Notes under the pieces: generated by a model
What the model saw: only the letters and a program-made list of their open reading frames with translations
What the model was told of the DNA's origin: nothing
Databases searched by the model: none
DNA from: CAKRJP01 sp963634745
GTDB lineage: Bacteria; Bacillota; Clostridia; Lachnospirales; Lachnospiraceae
Length of the DNA: 64,000 nt
Direction of reading: 5' to 3'
NCBI GenBank assembly: GCA_963634745.1
Contig: CAVHCX010000004.1
Coordinates: 1 to 64,000 of the forward strand
Position numbers and translations under genes: made by a program
Shown: positions 58,659 through 64,000 of the stretch, piece by piece
Layout: each line of letters opens with the position of its first letter
Position numbering within the stretch: position 1 is the first letter of the stretch

Positions 58659-59065
58659 AGTTTCTCAATCTCCTTTGTAATCTCATTGATTTTCTTTCTT
58701 GCTTCTTTTCTCTTGGCAAGCACATCCGCATAGTTCGCTTTCTCAGTCTCGTATTCATCCTCATCCTCTAACTTCAATTCGTTAAGTTTGGAGATGACAT
58801 AGTCGGTCTCGGAGAGGTAAGCCTTGAGAGTAATGAGTTCATTGAGTTTATTTTGTCTCTTTGAATCTTCAGTTTCATGTTCAAGAAGAATTGGTTTGCC
58901 ATCCTTGTAATACCAAGCATATCCCATAGGCGTTTGACATACATCATTAATCTCCTCTTCGCTCAAAGTAATATTTGAAAATTTGCTATTTGTAGGCACA
59001 TCCTCTTCATTGAGGTATAATCTCTCATCCTCTGTAACATAAGCAATGAAATCTTTATCTGACAT
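58655..59065 (-). CDS. Small acidic protein, possible fibre chaperone
   Basis: A 136-residue acidic protein. The middle has GYAWYYKDGKPILLEHETED, and the last 60 residues are a Glu/Lys coiled coil (EDEYETEKANYADVLAKRKE). Small acidic proteins following fibre genes are often fibre-assembly chaperones; that is a positional inference. AAGGAG precedes the ATG. Confidence 0.65.
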   Translation of the reverse strand: MSDKDFIAYVTEDERLYLNEEDVPTNSKFSNITLSEEEINDVCQTPMGYAWYYKDGKPILLEHETEDSKRQNKLNELITLKAYLSETDYVISKLNELKLEDEDEYETEKANYADVLAKRKEARKKINEITKEIEKL

Positions 59066-59079
59066 TTCTTAATTCTCCT

Positions 59080-60903
59080 TTAGTAGTACTTAATTGCAAT
59101 GACATCTGCCCAAGCGATAAAAGTTCCAGAGTAGGTTTGTGTCATATGAAACCAAACACGGATTGTTGTTGATGACAAAATCGTAGCAGTTGTTGTGTAA
59201 TATGTTGCATAAGAACCATCTCCTGTTGTAGGAATTGATATGCTACTTGTAGTTCCAAATGATGATGAAACCGCAAACCATTTTCCACTTCCTGTACTCG
59301 CCCCTACGATTGACACATCTTTGTAATGGTCAGTGCCAGCAGAAGGAGAAGAGAATGAGTAATAGACTCTGGTCATATACATGTTTGTTACACGAAAACT
59401 AGAACTATAAAACCATATACCATCAGTAGGATGAAGATATGTACTAAAAAGCGTGCCATTAGATGTGTAAACATTAGAATTAGAATATGTTTGTGGATTA
59501 GTCGCTTGTGATGTAGCACCAATGAGATATAATTTAGAGGTTGAATTAGTAGAGCCAGCAGTGTTCTTTGTGTCACTAGCAGAGATAGTAGAATTTTCGA
59601 GTGTAATATTACTACCTGCAACGAGTGTGGTTTGGAAATTAAGACCGACATAATTATATACACCACCAGATGTTATAGGCGAAGTATTTCCAGAAGATAC
59701 CACACTGGTAAGGTCATTAGAATCTAATACTTTGAATTTATAATTATCATCTTGCCCATCCATTCTATACATCAATCCGCCAGTTACACTGTAATAATCA
59801 TTACGATTTACTTCATCTCCACTAAGAATAATACCATCAGGGGTAATTTTTAACATTGATTGCTTTGTCGGATTATCTATATCGCCACTTTCCTTTGCAT
59901 AAGATACTTTAACTTCAAAAGAATCACCATTATTCGCAACATCACATTGATATTGGTCAGTTGGGTCGGATACTGGCGTATTCACATAAACTGATTTCTC
60001 TAAATATTTATTCGATAAATATGTGCCACCTTCACTAATATTGGTTGCATAGAGAATACCATTAGATGTGTAAACATTAGAATTAGAATATGTTTGTGGA
60101 TTAGTCGTTTGTGATGTAGCGCCTATCAAAAAAAGTTTCGATGAATTATTCGTTGAACCAGCAGTGTTCTTTGTGTCCGTATAAGAAGATGAAATAGTTG
60201 TGCCAGAGATTGTAATATTAGAACCTGCGGTGAGTTTGTCTTGCTTACCACTGATTTGAGAAGCATAGCCATCATATGTAGTAACCTTGGAAGATGTGAT
60301 TCCAGAGTTACACGCATTGAGTTGAGCATTTGTGAGACTTGCTTGTTTGCCAGAAAGAGCGGTATAAATCACTTTGTTTTGAACTGCATTGGTAGATGTA
60401 GATGAGATAGCAGAGTCAATTATAGGTGTATCAGACAAGTCATTGTATGAACCACTTGTGGCTACTTTGGATAGGTCTGATGTGTTAGCCTTTCCGCTAA
60501 TCGCAGAAGTCACATAAGATACCATTTGGTCGCCTCTGACTGCTGAATAAGTGTATGCTCCACCAGTGATTGCACTTCCGATACTTCCAGCACCCAAGAC
60601 AACCTTTCGACTATAATTATTATCGCCATCATAATTGAGATAGAGATTGTCTTTCGTGCAAGCACCAGTTGTGGCATTTGGTGTGCCTACTCCGCAAATT
60701 CCTCTTGTGACAAGCCCAGCGCTTTGAGCAGTACCGCCCATAATCAATCCGTTGGCTACGAACAAAGTGCTAGGAGAAAGAGTGTTGGTTGTCTTGGTAG
60801 TTCCAGCAACCGAAACGGAAGCGTTGGCTGTGTAATGAACAGCATTGGCATCAGTGATGTTGTATGTGACATCGCTGATTTTTACATTGGTTATGTTTGC
60901 CAT
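59080..60903 (-). CDS. Tail-fibre protein with duplicated segment
   Basis: A 607-residue fibre protein, rich in Ser, Thr, Asn and Gly. Early in the chain KVATSGSYNDLSDTP is a typical phage-fibre linker. Two copies of a 50-residue unit (TKNTAGSTNNSSKLFLIGAT and TKNTAGSTNSTSKLYLIGAT) flank a middle part, matching the DNA repeats at 59456-59517 and 60059-60120. The C-terminus is a beta domain (STTIRVWFHMTQTYSGTFIA). It likely binds the host surface. Confidence 0.8.
   Translation of the reverse strand: MANITNVKISDVTYNITDANAVHYTANASVSVAGTTKTTNTLSPSTLFVANGLIMGGTAQSAGLVTRGICGVGTPNATTGACTKDNLYLNYDGDNNYSRKVVLGAGSIGSAITGGAYTYSAVRGDQMVSYVTSAISGKANTSDLSKVATSGSYNDLSDTPIIDSAISSTSTNAVQNKVIYTALSGKQASLTNAQLNACNSGITSSKVTTYDGYASQISGKQDKLTAGSNITISGTTISSSYTDTKNTAGSTNNSSKLFLIGATSQTTNPQTYSNSNVYTSNGILYATNISEGGTYLSNKYLEKSVYVNTPVSDPTDQYQCDVANNGDSFEVKVSYAKESGDIDNPTKQSMLKITPDGIILSGDEVNRNDYYSVTGGLMYRMDGQDDNYKFKVLDSNDLTSVVSSGNTSPITSGGVYNYVGLNFQTTLVAGSNITLENSTISASDTKNTAGSTNSTSKLYLIGATSQATNPQTYSNSNVYTSNGTLFSTYLHPTDGIWFYSSSFRVTNMYMTRVYYSFSSPSAGTDHYKDVSIVGASTGSGKWFAVSSSFGTTSSISIPTTGDGSYATYYTTTATILSSTTIRVWFHMTQTYSGTFIAWADVIAIKYY
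59456..59517. repeat. 62-bp direct repeat in the fibre gene, copy 1
   Basis: 61 of 62 bases are identical to 60059-60120, both within the fibre gene 60903-59080 and in the same frame. Near-identity at DNA level indicates recent duplication or gene conversion. Confidence 0.9.
60059..60120. repeat. 62-bp direct repeat in the fibre gene, copy 2
   Basis: Partner of 59456-59517; one base differs. Recombination between the copies would delete about 200 residues in frame. Confidence 0.9.
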
Positions 60904-60970
60904 TTTTGTCTCCTTTCCTATATCAATAGAAGGACAAGGTGATTACCTTATCCTTCTATATAAATCTAAT

Positions 60971-62542
60971 TTATCTTGCGGTAATAGTAACCCCAGTGAC
61001 TCTGTCAACAATCGCATAGTTGAATGTCATATTGGTATAGGTGATTCCAGTGGAAGCCTTGTCGATAGATAGGGTATGAGAAATGCTTGAAACTTTATCG
61101 TATTTAAGCATGACTCCTGTTCCAGTGAATGTAGGTGTAGTGGTAGTATCCTTTGGATTAAGTTTAGGAGTGATTGTTGCTGAAGTACCCTCAAATCTTG
61201 CTGTAGGCTCTTCTGTAACAAGGCATACTCCTGTTCCATTGAATGTAGGTTGAGTGACAGACAAAGCCGTTTCTGTTGCGTTCTTTGTAAGAGTAAGTGT
61301 GTTGGTTGCCTTAGTAGTTGTGAAATCAATGATTTGACTAACATCCAATCCAGTTGTATCAAATTGCTTAACTGCCAAAGAAGAGACATAAGAAGAAGAA
61401 GCCTTAAATGTAGCAGTAGAATTCGGATGGGCTATTGCAAGATATGTATTTGCTGGAATTGTTGCAGTTCCTTGAGGCGTGTAAGTCGCAGTCGCCGTTC
61501 CAGTAGTTCCAGTGAATGCGCCAGTAGGCTCATAAATAGAAGTATTGTTAAATGTCAAAGTCTCGCCATCAACGGAAACAATTGTCTTTGCATTTCTTAC
61601 AACAGAACCACTAGGTGTAAAGGATGAAGAGATTGTTGCTTTAGTTCCAGCAAAAGTAATATTTGTTGCAGTAGAATTTCTATCAACGCCAGTAATATAA
61701 GTTCCACCACTTATTGTAATAGAAGGTGTTGTAAAAGTAGGAGAAACCGAAGAGACAACATCTTGCCAAGCATCCCCTAATGTTGCGGAGAAACTTTTGA
61801 TGGCATCTGAGGAAAATGTACCGCCAGACACATATGTTGATTTAGGAATAGAGACTGCAGTTCCACTTATTGTACCGCTAGGGACATAAGTAGAATCACC
61901 AATTTGTGTTGTAACATATGCCTTATCAACAGAAATCGTGCCAGCAGGGGTATAGTTTGCTCCAGTTAAGGTATAAGTAGTATTTGTTACGGATGAAATA
62001 GTTCCACTAGGTGTATATGTTGGAGTTTCTCCACTGGCAGGAGAAGAAACTGAAATGGTACTTGTTGCGCTATTAGGAGAAATACTTCCGCTAAGATGAT
62101 GAAGATGCGTGGGGTCTGTAATACTACCTTTTGTACTAACGCTTCCAAGTACACTTTGCGTTTGAGAATCTGGCGTACCAGTCAATGTAAAGTTAATCTC
62201 GCCACTACTATCTGTGAATGTCTTTTTTGTGCCGTTGATTTCAACTGAGTGTGCATGGTCATCATAGCCTAAATCAATCCAGCAATCATCGCTTGGTGTA
62301 CCGCCATCTGCCATGTACCAGACAACTTCTCTGTTCTCTTGGTCGGAAATCGTGTAGACATCACCATTGTTAGGAAGAGGTGTCGCCTTTTCCATCGCTT
62401 GAAGTTCTGCCCATGTAGCAGAACCTTTGTAAGTCATCACTGACTGCTTCAGTTCTTTGTAAAGTTCATCCGATAAAGCACTTGCTCTTAGTTTGTACTC
62501 CTTCGTGCCTATCTTCACATTACTTAAATATTCATCTGCCAT
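60971..62542 (-). CDS. Tail-fibre protein with beta repeats
   Basis: A 523-residue fibre protein. The N-terminus (SNVKIGTKEYKLRASALSDE, GDVYTISDQENREVVWYM) is of a type that attaches to the tail. From about residue 150 it consists of repeated short strands such as YTPSGTIS, YTPAGTIS and YVPSGTIS, Thr/Ser-rich, which should form a long beta stalk. Low-complexity repeats make length changes likely. It lies in a run of fibre genes. Confidence 0.8.
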   Translation of the reverse strand: MADEYLSNVKIGTKEYKLRASALSDELYKELKQSVMTYKGSATWAELQAMEKATPLPNNGDVYTISDQENREVVWYMADGGTPSDDCWIDLGYDDHAHSVEINGTKKTFTDSSGEINFTLTGTPDSQTQSVLGSVSTKGSITDPTHLHHLSGSISPNSATSTISVSSPASGETPTYTPSGTISSVTNTTYTLTGANYTPAGTISVDKAYVTTQIGDSTYVPSGTISGTAVSIPKSTYVSGGTFSSDAIKSFSATLGDAWQDVVSSVSPTFTTPSITISGGTYITGVDRNSTATNITFAGTKATISSSFTPSGSVVRNAKTIVSVDGETLTFNNTSIYEPTGAFTGTTGTATATYTPQGTATIPANTYLAIAHPNSTATFKASSSYVSSLAVKQFDTTGLDVSQIIDFTTTKATNTLTLTKNATETALSVTQPTFNGTGVCLVTEEPTARFEGTSATITPKLNPKDTTTTPTFTGTGVMLKYDKVSSISHTLSIDKASTGITYTNMTFNYAIVDRVTGVTITAR

Positions 62543-62557
62543 AGTTTATATCTCCTT

Positions 62558-63043
62558 TCATTTGATATCTCCTTTTGGTAAGTACTCATGCTTGTGTCCT
62601 TCATCATTGATTTCGATATTAGGAACATTGATTGCCTTAAGTCGCTTATACGTACCGCTTCCAGTCAAGTCAATCAAGTCTTTCTTGGTCTCCTCTGAAT
62701 GAAGTGTAAGAGTCTCCCCTTCTTCAACAGAATACAAGGGTATCGTATCGATTGACTTTCCGCTTAACTTGAGATTGTCAATGTTCGCATCCACTTCTTC
62801 AAATGTTATCTCAGTTATGTATGCAGTGATTCCAGTCTTTGCATCGTAAGTACTTTGAGTCTCTCCGATGAATGACAATGTGATTGTGGGTAGTTTCTCC
62901 CATGGAAGAATCCCATCGCCAATCTTGAAGACTCTTGTGTCAGTTGCGTAACTAGGTTCGCCCTCCGCAAGAGTGAACCCTTGGAAATTGGACTCGGTGT
63001 CTCTGCGTACTTGGAATCTAGTCTTAATTGTGTTTTCTGCCAT
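62558..63043 (-). CDS. Fibre-attachment or tropism-type protein
   Basis: A 161-residue protein. RFQVRRDTESNFQGFTLAEG then SYATDTRVFKIGDGILPWEKLP is the common phage module with an RRD/LAEGE/KIGDG pattern that sits at the N-terminus of many tail fibres and tropism proteins. Here the module is a stand-alone gene with an extra beta domain. It may connect separate fibres to the tail. Confidence 0.75.
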   Translation of the reverse strand: MAENTIKTRFQVRRDTESNFQGFTLAEGEPSYATDTRVFKIGDGILPWEKLPTITLSFIGETQSTYDAKTGITAYITEITFEEVDANIDNLKLSGKSIDTIPLYSVEEGETLTLHSEETKKDLIDLTGSGTYKRLKAINVPNIEINDEGHKHEYLPKGDIK

Positions 63044-63063
63044 ATAAGGCTACCCTCCTTTTA

Positions 63064-64000
63064 TCATTTAGCGTGACCTCCATCCAATATCAGAATGTCA
63101 TCAGACTCTTGAGTAAGTTTGTTTGTGTTGCAAGAAGCAATCTTCTTGTCTGTTACGCCAAGATTCTTGATTGAGATTGTTTTTTTATTCTCCAAAAGTG
63201 AAGAAGTGCTAATCAAAATACCATCCGACCCCTCGTACTCGGGGATGTCGCTGACCAGTGCATACTCTGAACGATCAATACTCCCTGTAATACCCGAGGA
63301 AGCCGTCTTAAAAGTTTTAGACACAGCATCATAAAAACCATACTGGCCACTTGATTCATCGTAACAAGCAGCGCCGTCAAACAAAACGACGTTTGCATTG
63401 GTGTTCATTATCTTGAAATATTTCCAAGAAGACGCAGGGGTGTTTCTTCCTCTCCCAATATAAATATTACCTGTGTTCACAAAAGACGCTTCATAAGTCT
63501 TTGTGCCTATCAATTCCCCATCTACATAGAATGAATGCGAAGTGGTAGATGTGGACTGAATCTTAAGCGTATGAAAGGCCCCATCGCAAATAAGAGAAAA
63601 ATTTATCTTCGGGCTAGAGGAAGAGGTTGTGCCCCATCGGACATAATCAGTCCCGCCACTTGAAGAAATATTTGCGCAAATCGTAGCTTTAAAGACATTT
63701 GTGGTGCCGAACCAATCATAATCCCCCACAGAGATCATCTTAAAAGAAGTCTCAATAGTCGGGATAGTTAAAGAAGATACAGCAATACCAGTATCAATTC
63801 CGCTCTGAGAAATTACCACGGTGGCAGAAGAATATCCGGCCGGAAGGTCAGACTCGGGCTCGTAAAGAAGCCTTCGGGTGGTTGTCTTTTGCCCTGTGAT
63901 TTCCTGATCAGTGCCAAGCGTAACGTACTCGTTTAGATTGGGCTTGTTTAAAAGGTCGTTATAAGACCCTGTTTTCGACACCTTATGAAAATTAATAATT
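63064..64000 (-). CDS. Tail-fibre protein, 5-prime end outside the window
   Basis: The reading frame stays open to the window edge, and the visible protein starts inside a fibre linker (KVSKTGSYNDLLNKPN), so the GTG at 63981 is probably not the true start. About 312 residues are visible. The middle is a concanavalin/LamG-like beta sandwich (FHTLKIQSTSTTSHSFYVDG, NTGNIYIGRG), typical of carbohydrate binding. The C-terminus ends LTQESDDILILDGGHAK. It is the most upstream gene seen and is probably a receptor-binding fibre. Confidence 0.75.
   Translation of the reverse strand, partial: IINFHKVSKTGSYNDLLNKPNLNEYVTLGTDQEITGQKTTTRRLLYEPESDLPAGYSSATVVISQSGIDTGIAVSSLTIPTIETSFKMISVGDYDWFGTTNVFKATICANISSSGGTDYVRWGTTSSSSPKINFSLICDGAFHTLKIQSTSTTSHSFYVDGELIGTKTYEASFVNTGNIYIGRGRNTPASSWKYFKIMNTNANVVLFDGAACYDESSGQYGFYDAVSKTFKTASSGITGSIDRSEYALVSDIPEYEGSDGILISTSSLLENKKTISIKNLGVTDKKIASCNTNKLTQESDDILILDGGHAK

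Overview
The window is one stretch of a large tailed-phage (or prophage) genome with a siphovirus-type tail, probably infecting a gut Bacillota/Clostridia host. The evidence is Shine-Dalgarno starts on nearly every gene, sigma-A-type promoters (TTGACN, 15-17 bp, TATAAT), rho-independent terminators, a DUF3310 protein, a RecD2-like helicase, a Cas4-like nuclease, BspA-type leucine-rich repeats, and a bacterial-type DNA polymerase III alpha. Every gene I can support lies on the minus strand, so transcription runs from position 64000 towards 1. Stop codons are standard. I see no integrase, capsid or terminase genes; those must lie outside the window.

In transcription order the layout is as follows. 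(1) 64000-59080: tail-fibre or receptor-binding proteins, the first cut by the window edge. (2) 59065-57446: small genes, including a membrane protein with an HExxH motif and a 32-codon gene. (3) 57299-34489: tail module with a giant 4161-residue tape-measure protein, four baseplate or tail-tip proteins and a tip protein, closed by a terminator. (4) 34311-15302: replication and recombination. This holds DUF3310, an OB-fold ssDNA-binding protein, a PD-(D/E)XK nuclease, a proteasome-like Ntn hydrolase, a Rad52-like annealase, DnaB, primase, a Cas4-like nuclease, DNA polymerase III alpha split into two genes and carrying an intein, a BspA-LRR protein and a RecD2-like helicase. (5) 15305-10527: a phosphoesterase, a cysteine desulfurase and a thymidylate module (dUTPase, divergent ThyX-like protein, FolD). 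(6) 10357-1166: small uncharacterised genes, a PhoH-like ATPase, a tRNA-Gly(CCC) and two structured RNA regions. (7) 1165-1: GC-rich, C-biased sequence with repeats and a terminator but no convincing gene.

At least 16 promoters of one consensus type precede most of the short transcription units, which gives a very regular map. The thymidylate genes are coherent: dUTPase supplies dUMP, FolD supplies methylene-THF, and the ThyX-like protein would make dTMP. The most unusual items are five. An RNA-polymerase-like DxDGD motif lies in the non-tape N-terminal 2,370 residues of the tape-measure protein. A free-standing structured RNA of about 350 nt lies upstream of phoH. The replicative polymerase is split and carries an intein with a weakened LAGLIDADG motif. 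A proteasome-like protein carries a histone-like basic tail. A GC-rich left block carries diverged copies of AT-rich neighbouring genes.
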